DNA of 64,000 nucleotides from CAIWHR01 sp963823215 (GTDB taxonomy: Bacteria > Pseudomonadota > Gammaproteobacteria > Burkholderiales > Casimicrobiaceae). The stretch covers positions 124,001-188,000 of the forward strand of contig CAWGKT010000015.1 in the NCBI GenBank assembly GCA_963823215.1. Reading direction: 5' to 3'. Position numbers and translations under genes: made by a program. The notes under the pieces were generated by a model that did no database searches, had not been told where the DNA came from, and worked only from the letters and a program-made list of their open reading frames with translations. Shown here one piece after another: positions 19,158 to 27,535 of the stretch. Within the stretch, counting starts at the first letter, position 1, and the number at the start of each line of letters is the position of its first letter.

Positions 19158-19380
19158 GCGCGATCAAGGCCGATGCGAATTGCAGCCGCAGTACGGCGCG
19201 CAAGGCGACCGAGGATTGGTGTGATCCACGGCACGCGACCCGGGCCGTACGCGAGTATCTGGCCGCACTCGATGAACAGGGTGAGCCGGCGACCGCTCCC
19301 GCGTCGATCTCGCCGACGGATCCCGGCGCGGGGTGGACGGCGGTGGACGGTCCGGAGTTCTACGCCTACTCGACCAACTA
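19158..19380 (+). pseudogene. internal fragment of an IS transposase (IS1182-like)
   Basis: One frame reads SAIKADANCSRSTARK, then DWCDPRHATRAVREYLAALD and ISPTDPGAGW..FYAYSTNYLID. The TVREYL-type helix, the S-TDP motif and the Y-xx-NYL(I/V)D block are hallmarks of DDE transposases of the IS1182 type. It has no start or stop, and both ends abut fragments of unrelated genes. Confidence 0.6.
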
Positions 19381-19387
19381 CTTGATT

Positions 19388-19633
19388 GATGTCCTCGTCG
19401 TGCAACACGACGTACTGGTCATTTTCGTGCTCGTGGCCCTTGACGATGTTCGCCAACTCGACTTCCTTGTTCGTCTACTTGCCGGCGCGCGTGTGGCCGA
19501 CGGGCGACAGGTCACGCTTGTCGAGCATCGAGAACTTGAACGACTTGCGATCCTCCGCCAGATAGAGTTCGATCGGGATATTGACGAGCCCGAAGCTGAT
19601 GGCGCCCTTCCCGATTGCGCGGGGCAGGGCCAG
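19388..19633 (-). pseudogene. 5' fragment of a Ku (non-homologous end-joining) gene
   Basis: LPRAIGKGAISFGLVNIPIE, LYLAEDRKSFKFSMLDKRDL and SPVGHTRAGK are a clear bacterial Ku N-terminus. After a 1-nt shift it continues as IVKGHEHENDQYVVLHDEDI and then stops matching, exactly where the transposase fragment (opposite strand) ends. Only about 80 of some 280 residues remain. No plain ATG is seen at the expected start. No LigD lies in the window. The gene cannot encode working Ku. Confidence 0.75.
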
Positions 19634-19886
19634 GTTCCCCCGTCGTTCACGGGGGCGTCCCCGCGAAGGCACTCGACGCAAACGTACAGCGTCGAATGCG
19701 AGGACGTGACGACACCGCATTCCCAGCAAACGGAGAGCGGCGCGCCGGCCAGGCGCGCGCAGCCGTTAGCTCCGCCGGCTGGGCGAAAACAAGGTTCCAG
19801 ATCGTCAGGACCGAGGAGCATGCTCTCGACCGCTGCAGCGGCGTGCCGACGCGGGGGACGGTCGCCTTCGCCGTCGCGCGATTACG

Positions 19887-20438
19887 CTAAGCATGAACAT
19901 GGGTTGCCTGATGCGCTGTCCACTGCTGCTCGAAATACCGGGCATCGGCATCGGAATGCGGCTTCACGCCAAGCAGAATGCCGCCGTGTCTGAGTCCGGA
20001 TCCATATTCTTCCCGTCGCATCTCGGGGATTCCCCAATGATGCAGCGCGCCGATCAGGCCGCCGGCGACGCCGGCAGCGGCCGCGCCCGTGATCGCCGCG
20101 GCGACCGGCCCGGCCGCGACGATGCCGAAGCCCGGCAGAAGCAATAGCGCGCCCGCGGCGCCGATGGCGCTGACGGCGGTGCTCACGGTCGCCAGTGTGC
20201 CTCCGGCGGGATCCCCGAGTTCCACCGCGACGTCCGGCGCCTTGGTGCCGAGTTCGGTGACGAGCCCGTCCTCTGGAAAAAGCCGCTTGCGCGTCTCGTC
20301 GGTCATCACGACGTTGATCTCGTTCCTCCCGTAGCCGCGCGAAACGATCGCCGCATATGCCAGTTCGGCGCTGTTCCGGTCGCTGAACAGGCCGGTGACT
20401 AGCCGGGTTTCGGGAGTCACTGTTGTCGCCGTAGCCAT
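19887..20438 (-). CDS. stress-type membrane protein with glycine-rich hydrophobic core (YflT/DUF1269-like)
   Basis: Start at 20438 (MATATTVTPE), eight bases after GGAGG. The N-terminal part (RLVTGLFSDRNSAELAYAAI, then SRGYGRNEINVVMTDETRK) resembles the general-stress 17M/YflT domain. A long Gly/Ala core (AGALLLLPGFGIVAAGPVAA) is followed by GVAGGLIGALHHWGIPE and a C-terminal GGILLGVKPHSDADARYFEQ. This arrangement is typical of proteobacterial low-temperature/stress membrane proteins. ATAGGGAAACCTAT, a small inverted repeat, lies upstream at about 20473-20488. Confidence 0.7.
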   Translation of the reverse strand: MATATTVTPETRLVTGLFSDRNSAELAYAAIVSRGYGRNEINVVMTDETRKRLFPEDGLVTELGTKAPDVAVELGDPAGGTLATVSTAVSAIGAAGALLLLPGFGIVAAGPVAAAITGAAAAGVAGGLIGALHHWGIPEMRREEYGSGLRHGGILLGVKPHSDADARYFEQQWTAHQATHVHA

Positions 20439-20500
20439 GAGCTTCGCCTCCAAAGTAGAGCGCGAGCGCGCCGATAGGGAAACCTATGCGCATGCAGGGC

Positions 20501-20770
20501 TCAACTTCGCGTCTTTGCCCAGAGGGTGCAATAGCCGTTCGGGTTGATAGTTCCATCGACGACCTTGCAACCGTTGGGGGCAACGAATTGCGCACAGTTG
20601 CTGCACTGTTTTTCGGCGTTGGGCTTGTCCTGGTACTTCACCGATTCCTTCGAGACCTTTTGCTGCGCACGCGCGTGCCGGGCACCAAGGCCTGCCGTCA
20701 ACGCGGCACCGGTCAACAGCGCCGCAGCTTTCAGCAGTTGCCGACGCGAGCATTGGTTCGACCTGTCCAT
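20501..20770 (-). CDS. high-potential iron-sulfur protein (HiPIP)
   Basis: 89 residues with a Tat signal (SRRQLLKAAALLTGAALTAG) and AxA cleavage. The mature part has four Cys in HiPIP spacing: CSNCAQFVAPNGCKVVDG, then NPNGYCTLW. These bind one 4Fe-4S cluster. HiPIPs are periplasmic electron carriers. The ribosome site AGGAGG lies upstream of 20770. Confidence 0.9.
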   Translation of the reverse strand: MDRSNQCSRRQLLKAAALLTGAALTAGLGARHARAQQKVSKESVKYQDKPNAEKQCSNCAQFVAPNGCKVVDGTINPNGYCTLWAKTRS

Positions 20771-21287
20771 GTGTCCTCCTATCGCGAATTACTGTTGGCG
20801 CTAAGTCGGCGTGAGCCTGAACCACGACCGGATCGGGTGACGAGGTCGCAACGGCATGATCGATGCCTCTGCTGCGACTTGGCGGCGAACAATTCCGCAA
20901 CAACCGTGCCATTTGCATGCCATTGAATTCATGTCGGAAATGCGATCCAGTCCGTGCACATTTTTCAACGGCCGTGCATTTCGTGCTTGACGCCAGGCGC
21001 CCTCATTGGCGGTGAAGGCCCTTTTTCACATTCCGCCGCGGATACGTATCGGGAACGTCCGTGTGGCACGGGCGCCGCTAAGAACCACGCAAGGAGGCAC
21101 CCCCACGCCCGGCAGGAGGACGCCATGTAGAAAACCGGTCCATCCCGATTCAACGCGACGTAGACGAGCGCCCGGCTATCCTGTATAGGGGTATTGACGC
21201 TTAGATAATCAGCATTCGACATCGGAAGGCATAGCCTCCTCCTTGTGCCGCGTGTTGGGGTTCTACCCGACATCCAAGGAGGCGAGC
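20771..21287. other. intergenic stretch between HiPIP and Crp/Fnr genes
   Basis: 517 bases without a supported gene; all frames look like shadows. It should hold the HiPIP and regulator promoters. A TTGACG at about 21196 lies upstream of the regulator, but no matching -10 is convincing. Confidence 0.4.
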
Positions 21288-22009
21288 ATGCCACGCTCCG
21301 ACCCGTTCTCCGTTCGCGTCCCGGCGACCAATCGTCTGATCGCCGCGCTGCCTTCCAAAGATCGTGCACGATTGCTTGCGGACTGCGAGGAAGTTCACCT
21401 CGAGGTCCCCGAAACGCTCGTCGCTCCCGACGCCCGCATCCGCCACGTCTATTTTCCCGTTGACGGCAGCTACATCTCGCTGCTGATCCCGGCGATGGCG
21501 CGTCGAGTCTCGAAGTCGGGCTGGTTGGCAACGAAGGGCTGTTCGGTGTGTCTCTCGTACTGGGGATCGAGCGGTCGCCGCTTCGTGCCCTGGTGCAGGG
21601 AGGCGGGCCGGCCCTGCGCATGAGCGCTGCCGCATTCAAGAGGGGGTTCCGGGCCAGCCCAGCGCTGCAACGGATATTGAACGGCTACCTTTACGTGCTG
21701 ATGACCCAACTCGCCCAATCGGCCGCGTGCACGCGTTTCCATGTGATCGAGGCGCGGCTCGCGCGCTGGCTTCTCATGACGCAGGATCGTGCCGGTGCGA
21801 GCCAATTTCGCGTCACGCATGCGTTCCTCGCGTGGATGCTCGGCGTCAGGCGCCCTGGGGTCACCAAAGCAGCCAACGCGTTGCAAGCGCGGGGTTTGCT
21901 CACCTACAAACACGGCACCGTCACGGTGCTCAATCGTCGCGGCCTGGAAGTTGCTGCGTGCCCTTGTTATGCAGTTGATCGGAAACTGTATCAAAGCGTG
22001 CTGGGCTGA
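21288..22009 (+). CDS. Crp/Fnr-family transcriptional regulator (one frameshift)
   Basis: Start at 21288 with AAGGAGGCGAGC upstream. The N-terminal cyclic-nucleotide-binding-like part reads RLLADCEEVHLEVPETLV and IRHVYFPVDGSYISLLIP. One missing base near 21497 shifts to SLEVGLVGNEGLFGVSLVLG, which then runs to the winged helix: HAFLAWMLGVRRPGVTKAAN, ALQARGLLTYKHGTVTVLNR. No Fnr-type Cys cluster is visible. It is similar in type to the regulator at 37531-38589. Confidence 0.8.
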
Positions 22010-22164
22010 CGCATGACCATCACGGCGAACGGTCGCATTGCGCCGACCCTCGCTGAACCTGCAATCGGTACGCTAGCGTACCGATTTGCCAATCCGCGGT
22101 GCCCCGGTTTATAAGAACGACTCGCATTCCTGTTTCGGCTCGGCCGTCCACTGAGGAGGATGGC

Positions 22165-22401
22165 GTGGAAATGAATCGCCCTGCAGTCAATACGACCGGA
22201 TGCGGGGTGTTCCAAGGTGATCACGTTGGCCGCCTTATGGATGAGCTGGTGTGCGTGCGTTGGGACGTGATTCATCGGCTGCGCGGCAGTGCAGACGTCC
22301 CGGCAATATTGGAAGCGCACCTGAAGCGAGTGGACGACGCGCTCGACATGGCGATCAAGACGCTGGGGACACACATTCGGAAGCAGCAATTTCCGGAGTA
22401 G
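22165..22401 (+). CDS. hypothetical 78-residue protein
   Basis: GAGGAGGA precedes a GTG at 22165 and an in-frame ATG at 22171; either may be the start. The protein has a helical core (LMDELVCVRWDVIHRLRG, then LEAHLKRVDDALDMAIKTLG). No known domain. First of three co-oriented unknown genes. Confidence 0.5.
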   Translation: MEMNRPAVNTTGCGVFQGDHVGRLMDELVCVRWDVIHRLRGSADVPAILEAHLKRVDDALDMAIKTLGTHIRKQQFPE

Positions 22402-22496
22402 ATCGGGCCACTTCCCGGTCCGTTCGTCAGGCAAGGCAAGACGAAGGCTCGTCCGGCCGGGCGCCAAGTGTGTCCTTTTGCATCTGGAGGCACCCT

Positions 22497-22835
22497 ATGA
22501 TGCTCGATGGCATGCCCCCCCGGCTGCACGACCGGGGCCAAGGCGCAGAACTTGGAACCGGCTCCGCAATGGATCACGCGGACGCAGCGCGCGAGCTTCA
22601 CCGGTTGCTGGACGCCCTGCTCGCCACGAGAGCAGAGCTGTCGGAAGGCGTGATGTCGCGCGCCGCCCGCATCACCGGCACGAGCCCAAATGTGGCGCAG
22701 ATGATCGCGAGGATCGAGGTGGCGATTCGCGCTGCCCAGGATTTGCTCGATATGCACGAAAGCCTCGCCAAGTCGGCGCACGGCCGATGCATATTCGACG
22801 TCGCGCTGAAGCACTCGGCGATTTCGGATCCGTAG
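22497..22835 (+). CDS. hypothetical 112-residue protein
   Basis: ATG at 22497 (followed directly by a second ATG) with TGGAGG upstream. Predicted mostly helical: AARELHRLLDALLATRAELS, then VAQMIARIEVAIRAAQDLLD. No domain recognised. Lies 37 bases before the next gene. Confidence 0.5.
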   Translation: MMLDGMPPRLHDRGQGAELGTGSAMDHADAARELHRLLDALLATRAELSEGVMSRAARITGTSPNVAQMIARIEVAIRAAQDLLDMHESLAKSAHGRCIFDVALKHSAISDP

Positions 22836-22872
22836 TTGGGAATCCATTGGGACAATTGCTGCAGACCGACCA

Positions 22873-23394
22873 ATGACACATGAACAGGCGCTGGGATCCT
22901 TGCTGACTGCCGCCGCGCTGCCGCCCGCGGCGTTCACTGCGTTCTTGACAGACGAGCAACTGGAAAGCTTGGGTCGGTGCGCGAAGGGCGTTTCGCTGCG
23001 CTTCGAGGCATCGAATATTGTCGATGCGCTGGTTGCCGGCGGTTATGTTGTGGAAGGCGTGGGCCGCGTCGTCACGGTGACGGCCAAGGGTCATGAGTAC
23101 CTGCGGACGCACGCGGTCGACAAGGCTCAAGTTGCGGTTCTTGTCGGGAAGCTTGTCGCCATCCCCGACAAGCTCGTCACCGTAAAAAGCTATCTGCATC
23201 CGCTGAGCTGCGACGACGCACTCGACCGCGCGGAAGCAAAACAGACGATTGCTGATGCCTGCTGCCTCCTGCATTCGGCAATAGCCGACGTCTTGGAGGT
23301 CGTTCGCGATCTCGCTGGCCCCGCGGCGTTGGACGCCAAGCGTTCGATTTCTACCCATGTGGGTGCGGATACCCGCTATCGCCCAGCCCCATAG
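22873..23394 (+). CDS. hypothetical 173-residue protein
   Basis: MTHEQALGSLLTAAALPP opens an intact frame. Its middle part (FEASNIVDALVAGGYVVEGV, then RVVTVTAKGHEYLRTHA) looks like a winged-helix tail with a beta wing (VTVTAKGHEYL), reminiscent of small HTH proteins. The C-terminal helices are Cys/Ala-rich. Function unknown; DNA binding is a guess. Confidence 0.5.
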   Translation: MTHEQALGSLLTAAALPPAAFTAFLTDEQLESLGRCAKGVSLRFEASNIVDALVAGGYVVEGVGRVVTVTAKGHEYLRTHAVDKAQVAVLVGKLVAIPDKLVTVKSYLHPLSCDDALDRAEAKQTIADACCLLHSAIADVLEVVRDLAGPAALDAKRSISTHVGADTRYRPAP

Positions 23395-23522
23395 CAGGCC
23401 CCTATTGCAGTTGAGGTCGGCAATAGGGAAAACGTTGCGATGCCCGACCACCACCCTCCCCGCGCCGCGTCATCGGTTGCGATCGAGGGTGGCGCCCGTG
23501 CAAGCTGCTTGATGCTCGTCAA

Positions 23523-23654
23523 ATGGAACTCACCATCTATTACTTGATCCTCGTCGCCGCGTTCGTGGGAATCGTGGTCTGGGCATTCGGTCGCAAGCGC
23601 AAAGCGCGCTTCGAGAAGGATGCCAGGATCCCATTCGACGACCGGAAGGCTTGA
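23523..23654 (+). CDS. CcoQ-like small membrane protein (cbb3 oxidase subunit IV type)
   Basis: 43 residues: MELTIYYLILVAAFVGIVVW, then AFGRKRKARFEKDARIPFDD. One TM helix, an RKRK stop-transfer and an acidic FxxDAxxPFDD tail are the pattern of CcoQ/FixQ. No ccoN, ccoO or ccoP is present, so it is an orphan. The ribosome site is weak. Confidence 0.5.
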   Translation: MELTIYYLILVAAFVGIVVWAFGRKRKARFEKDARIPFDDRKA

Positions 23655-23878
23655 GGATCGTGCACATGGGCGCGCCAAAGCACACGGCACCCGCACGTCC
23701 ATGTCCGCCAGTTCACTCGCAAGGAAATCGAGTGTTCCCTCCTGAGGAAGTTGGCTCGATTTGCGGATGCTGACCCGGCGAACGGAGTAAGGATGCAGAC
23801 ACCCAGCGAAGGATCTGGGCGATGGCGTCCTCGCCACAACTTGATGAAACCATAGTCCTTGTCGCTGTGGAGAGGATC

Positions 23879-24361
23879 ATGCAGAAGATCACCCCCTTTC
23901 TTTGGTACTCCCATGAGGCCGAGGAGGCCGCCGCGTTCTACGCATCCATCTTCCCTGACTCGCGCGTCACGCGGGTCGTGTCGATGCCGAGCGAGTCGCC
24001 GAGCGGGCCGCCTGGCTCGGTGAAAGTCGTTGAGTTCGTTCTCTTCGGACAGTCATTCGTCGCCATGAGCGCGGGTCCGCTGGACCCCTTCAACCACGCC
24101 GTGTCGTTCGTCGTGAATTGCGCAGACCAGGCAGAGATCGACCGATACTGGAACACGCTACTGGTCGGCGGCTCGGCAGAACAGTGCGGCTGGTTGAAGG
24201 ACCGCTATGGTCTCTCGTGGCAGATCGTGCCCACCGTTCTGGGCGAGATGATGGCCGACCCCGATCAAGCCAGGGCCAAACGAGCCGCCGACGCCATGAT
24301 GAAGATGGTCAAGCTCGACATCGCTGCGCTGCAGGCGGCCCATGCGGGAACTTCGGGGTAA
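23879..24361 (+). CDS. VOC-family protein (PhnB/3-demethylubiquinone methyltransferase-like fold)
   Basis: Start at 23879 (MQKITPFLWYSHEAEEAAAF) with GGAGAGG upstream. YASIFPDSRVTRVV, then FVLFGQSFVAMSAGP, NHAVSFVVNCADQAEIDRYW and GLSWQIVPTVLGEMM are the standard landmarks of the PhnB-type glyoxalase fold (DUF899/3-dmu-9_3-mt annotation). About 160 residues, the usual length. Substrate unknown. Confidence 0.85.
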   Translation: MQKITPFLWYSHEAEEAAAFYASIFPDSRVTRVVSMPSESPSGPPGSVKVVEFVLFGQSFVAMSAGPLDPFNHAVSFVVNCADQAEIDRYWNTLLVGGSAEQCGWLKDRYGLSWQIVPTVLGEMMADPDQARAKRAADAMMKMVKLDIAALQAAHAGTSG

Positions 24362-24371
24362 AGCTCCGCAT

Positions 24372-24596
24372 TCAAGCGAGCGGCCGCAACCTCCCGAGCA
24401 AAGTCGGCAAGAATTCGCTCACGGTCGGATGAATGGGCATTCCATTGGTGATGAGTGTATTGGGCTGCTTCGCGTACATGACTTCGAGAATGGTGTGGAT
24501 GACCTCATCGCCGCCCAGCCCGAGGATCGCCGCGCCGACGATTTGCTTGGTCTCGGCATCCACGGTGATCTTGATGATGCGCAGGTGCTCGGGCAC
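24372..24596 (-). pseudogene. C-terminal remnant of a pyridine nucleotide-disulfide oxidoreductase
   Basis: LRIIKITVDAETKQIVGAAI, LGLGGDEVIHTILEVMYAKQ and IHPTVSEFLPTLLG match the C-terminal dimerisation domain of the lipoamide dehydrogenase/mercuric reductase family. The final His-Pro is the conserved HP pair. Only about 74 residues are present; the FAD and NAD domains and the CxxxxC redox site are absent. Upstream sequence does not read as the same family. Confidence 0.7.
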
Positions 24597-24758
24597 GAAT
24601 TCGACCTATCCTTGCGCGCCTTCACTTTGCCCATGTGCTCTTGGCGCTCCCGATGCTGTAGGCAATGTCCGACGCTCCGTCGGGACGGCGGACGATATCC
24701 GTACCGCGCGCTAGTGAGTATGGTGTATCCAGTTCGTGTAGGCCATCGGAAGGACGCT

Positions 24759-24992
24759 ATGGAAACGGTGCTGACCGAAACGCCAGGCAAACTCGCTCAG
24801 TTGACGAAGTGCGCCCGTCCCGCCTGCGCTTGTACGGTCGAGTCGGGCGAACAGTACTGCAGCGACTATTGCGCCGCACAGGCGAATGCCGACCAGATGG
24901 CAGGCGACGACGCGTGTGGTTGCGGCCACGATGAATGCACTCACTTGATTGGCGCGCATGTGCTGCCCGCAGGAGGTATTTTCGGCTCGTGA
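24759..24992 (+). CDS. metallothionein-like cysteine-rich protein
   Basis: Start at 24759 with GGAAGG five bases upstream. 77 residues. The middle has CARPACACTVESGEQYCSDY then CAAQ, followed by DDACGCGHDECTH: nine Cys and two His in an arrangement like bacterial metallothioneins (SmtA/BmtA), where Cys and His bind Zn or Cd. An acidic linker separates the two clusters. The metal-binding role is inferred from spacing alone. Confidence 0.6.
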   Translation: METVLTETPGKLAQLTKCARPACACTVESGEQYCSDYCAAQANADQMAGDDACGCGHDECTHLIGAHVLPAGGIFGS

Positions 24993-25059
24993 GCGCGCAC
25001 AGTGTCAAAGACTCTACGGACGCGCTCCCCGGCGCGTGACCAATATGGAGGAACCCGAG

Positions 25060-25245
25060 ATGCGCAAGAGCAAATGGTCGATGCGACGAGCAATTGTGGC
25101 GACCGCGGTGGCATTATCTGCGGCGAGCGCGTGTGTGGCGATGCGCCAGATTGTCCTCAGGGCTTCGATCGTGACCTCTGGCCGCCTGCGGCCACAAGCG
25201 GGCGTACAACGACGGCAGCAAAATTTCCAGTTAGCGGCCACCTAA
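25060..25245 (+). CDS. small exported protein, probably frameshifted
   Basis: GGAGG lies seven bases before an ATG at 25060. A signal-peptide-like start (MRRAIVATAVALSAASACVA) is followed by low-information sequence ending at 25245. The +1 frame gives GDAPDCPQGFDRDLW instead, so the mature part may be frameshifted. Function unknown. Confidence 0.35.
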   Translation: MRKSKWSMRRAIVATAVALSAASACVAMRQIVLRASIVTSGRLRPQAGVQRRQQNFQLAAT

Positions 25246-25304
25246 CTTGGCGCGTACTGGATGCTTGAGTGAGGTAACCACGACGTGTGGTGCATCCATC
25301 CTCA

Positions 25305-25332
25305 CAAAACGAAAGCCCCGCCGGAGCGGGGC
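25305..25332 (-). terminator. rho-independent terminator of the PEP-CTERM gene
   Basis: On the minus strand a GCCCCGC-TCCG-GCGGGGC hairpin is followed by TTTCGTTTTG. It lies about 20 bases after the stop of the leftward gene 25353-25880. Confidence 0.8.
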
Positions 25333-25352
25333 CCGTGCTGGCGCGCAGTCGG

Positions 25353-25880
25353 TTACTGCTTGCGGCGCGAGAAGCCGAGGCCGGCAAGGCCGACGCCGAA
25401 CAGGGCGAGCGTGGCGGGTTCCGGAACACTTGAACTTTCTGGAACTATCGTCGGGGTATCGGACACGAAATACTCTCGCATATTGCTGATGCCGTGCCCG
25501 TTGAATGAGTTCACCGGATCGTAGGACCCGCAGTCGGCCGAACAGGTGAACGCAATTTCCGACAGCACGCTTGGCCCCCCGCCATAGTGGAAAGCGAGGT
25601 AGTTGCCAGTGAGCCCGGTCAGGTTGTGCCCGTCGTAGATGTCGATTTGGCCCACTAGCGTCACGTCGATGGCCGGCACGTCGAGCAGGTCGGCAAGCCA
25701 AATGGCGATGTTGGCGGCACTCTGGGGGTTCACATGGTCGGGATTCGCCGCTGTGTCGCTCTGGTCGAGATCAATAACCGGAACCCACCCTGCGGCAGCG
25801 TTACCAATCCCCAAGCCACCCACAGCCAACAATGCCGCCGCTAGCGCGACGATGTTACGAAATGTTCGCCACAACTTCAT
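25353..25880 (-). CDS. PEP-CTERM sorting-domain exported protein
   Basis: Start at 25880 (MKLWRTFRN) after GGGAAGG. N-terminal signal: NIVALAAALLAVGGLGIGNA. The C-terminus reads VPEPATLALFGVGLAGLGF then SRRKQ, the classic PEP-CTERM tripartite tail (VPEP motif, TM helix, basic end), which is recognised by exosortase. The middle carries CSADC and looks secreted. No exosortase is encoded in this window, so processing must depend on a gene elsewhere. Function unknown. Confidence 0.9.
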   Translation of the reverse strand: MKLWRTFRNIVALAAALLAVGGLGIGNAAAGWVPVIDLDQSDTAANPDHVNPQSAANIAIWLADLLDVPAIDVTLVGQIDIYDGHNLTGLTGNYLAFHYGGGPSVLSEIAFTCSADCGSYDPVNSFNGHGISNMREYFVSDTPTIVPESSSVPEPATLALFGVGLAGLGFSRRKQ

Positions 25881-26092
25881 GATCCTTCCCTTCAATTGTC
25901 CGTAAACGCGTTGCAGGTCTTGATATCTGTCACGCAATGTTCGGGCCAAGAATGTCAATCAAACACTTATGGTAGGTCGAGAACGAAGACGTAAAATTGC
26001 TCGACAGTGGAAAGTGCTTGATTCCACTCCTACAATCTGTCGATGACATGTAGTCGCATACCGAATCGCGATCGACCAGGTGTGCTTCAGTT

Positions 26093-26104
26093 GAGCTGGC
26101 TCGG
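26093..26104 (+). repeat. left terminal inverted repeat of the IS3 element
   Basis: GAGCTGGCTCGG, exact reverse complement of 27407-27418. Confidence 0.8.
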
Positions 26105-26177
26105 GAAAACGAGACTGGCGTTTAAGTGAAGGACCTGCTCTCATGGGCGAGGAAATCGCCCGCAAAGGAGCAGTGCA

Positions 26178-26486
26178 ATGAGAAGGCCGAGACGGAACCA
26201 CACGGCGGCGTTCAAGGCGAAGGTGGCCTTGGCGGCGTTGAAGGGCGACAAGACGCTGGCGGAGCTGGCTGAGAAGTACGACGTGCACGCCAACCAGATC
26301 ACGCAATGGAAGACGCAATTGCTCGACGGTGCGATCGGCGTGTTCCTGTCGCCGGCGGAGAAGCGCGGCACGGATCATGGCCCGACGGCGAAGGAGATGC
26401 AGGCCAAGATCGGGCAGCTGGCGCTGGAAGTCGATTTTTTGGAAGTCGCGCTCGGTCGCGTGGGCGATGCGAGCGCAAAGCGATGA
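26178..26486 (+). CDS. IS3-family transposase OrfA
   Basis: 102 residues with AAGGAG upstream. The HTH_Tnp_1 domain is clear: NHTAAFKAKVALAALKGDKT, LAELAEKYDVHANQITQWK. A leucine-zipper-like tail (KIGQLALEVDFLEVALGR) follows. OrfA binds the terminal repeats. It overlaps OrfB by 3 bases, consistent with the frameshift-fusion expression used by this family. Confidence 0.9.
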   Translation: MRRPRRNHTAAFKAKVALAALKGDKTLAELAEKYDVHANQITQWKTQLLDGAIGVFLSPAEKRGTDHGPTAKEMQAKIGQLALEVDFLEVALGRVGDASAKR

Positions 26487-27314
26487 TCATCAAGACCCAC
26501 CCGTTGCCGGTGAAGCGGCAGGCGGAGTTGCTGGAGATCTCGCGGTCGAACGTGTACTACCTGCCGGCGCCGACGCCGGAGAAGGACCTGGCGCTGATGC
26601 GCGCCATCGACGAGTTGCATCTGGAGTACCCATTCCTCGGCGCGCGGCAGCTCGTCGAAGATCCTCGCGCGCGAAGGGCATCCCCACGCCGGGCGCTTGC
26701 ACGTCGGCACGCTGATGGCGAAGATGGGCATCACGGCGTTGTACCGCAAGCCGAATACCAGCAAGCGCCATCCGGGCCACAAGATCTACCCGTACCTGCT
26801 GCGCCATCTCGCCATCGAGAACGCCAATCACGTCTGGGCGATGGACATCACGTACTTGCCGATGCAACGGGGCTTCATCTACCTGGCGGCGGTGATGGAT
26901 TGGGCGACCCGGCGGGTGCTGGCCTGGCGGGTGTCGAACACGCTGACGGCCGATTTCTGTGTCGAGGCCGTCGAGGAAGCCATTGCCCGTTACGGCAAAC
27001 CGGAAATCTTCAACACCGACCAGGGCACGCAATTCACCAGCGACGCGTTCACGACCATGCTGCATGGTCACGGAGTGGCGATCAGCATGGACGGTCGCGG
27101 TTGCTGGCGTGACAACGTGTTCGTCGAACGGCTGTGGCGCTCGATCAAATACGAAGAGGTCTATCTGCACGCCTACGCCAGCGTCAGCGCGGCTAAAGCC
27201 GGCGTCGGGCGCTACCTGGAGTTCTACAACGGTCGACGCCCGCACACCGCGCTCGGCGAGCGAACCCCGGACGAGGCATACTTCACCCAATCAACCTTAA
27301 AGAACGCAGCCTGA
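26484..27314 (+). CDS. IS3-family transposase OrfB (one frameshift)
   Basis: The N-terminal part (PLPVKRQAELLEISRSNVYY) and ELHLEYPFLGARQL are followed by a 1-nt insertion near 26660. The other frame resumes as KILAREGHPHAGRLHVGTLM. The rve/DDE core is intact: VWAMDITYLPMQRGF (first Asp), EIFNTDQGTQFTSDAF (second Asp) and NVFVERLWRSIKYEEVYL (Glu). It ends FYNGRRPHTALGERTPDEAY. The break separates the HTH_21 region from the catalytic core. Confidence 0.88.
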
Positions 27315-27406
27315 AAGAGTTCTCGGGCACCCGCGGGCAACCGGCCCGCGGCGACCCACCACCGCAGGGAATTCACTTACGAAACCCGGAATTCTGTCTT
27401 AACAAA

Positions 27407-27418
27407 CCGAGCCAGCTC
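27407..27418 (-). repeat. right terminal inverted repeat of the IS3 element
   Basis: CCGAGCCAGCTC, exact reverse complement of 26093-26104. Confidence 0.8.
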
Positions 27419-27535
27419 TCTGTAACATGATGGCGCTGTCTACGGTACATGCGCGCATTCGGTTCGGACGTGACGAATCGACGACGCCTGTCCGGGCGGG
27501 CAGGTTCCGCGATGTGCCGCCAACGGAGGATTGAT

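Larger units (their letters stand above)
26093..27418 (+). mobile_element. IS3-family insertion sequence
   Basis: About 1.33 kb with OrfA/OrfB transposase genes in the usual overlapping arrangement. Perfect 12-bp terminal inverted repeats GAGCTGGCTCGG (26093-26104) and CCGAGCCAGCTC (27407-27418) bound it; outer limits may extend a base or two. I see no convincing 3-5 bp target duplication. OrfB carries a 1-nt frameshift, so the copy may be inactive. Confidence 0.85.

Noticed and set aside
18784..19224. A 146-codon plus-strand frame spanning the ABC fragment
   Set aside because: Its ends are unrelated to its middle; it is a chance fusion of an upstream leader, an ABC-protein fragment and part of a transposase.
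20473..20490. ATAGGGAAACCTAT inverted repeat as an operator
   Set aside because: Only five-base arms and a single copy; mentioned under the adjacent gene but not claimed as a site.
26080..27430. Target-site duplication around the IS3 element
   Set aside because: Flanks read CAGTT and TCTGT; no 3-5 base direct repeat is evident, so none is claimed.
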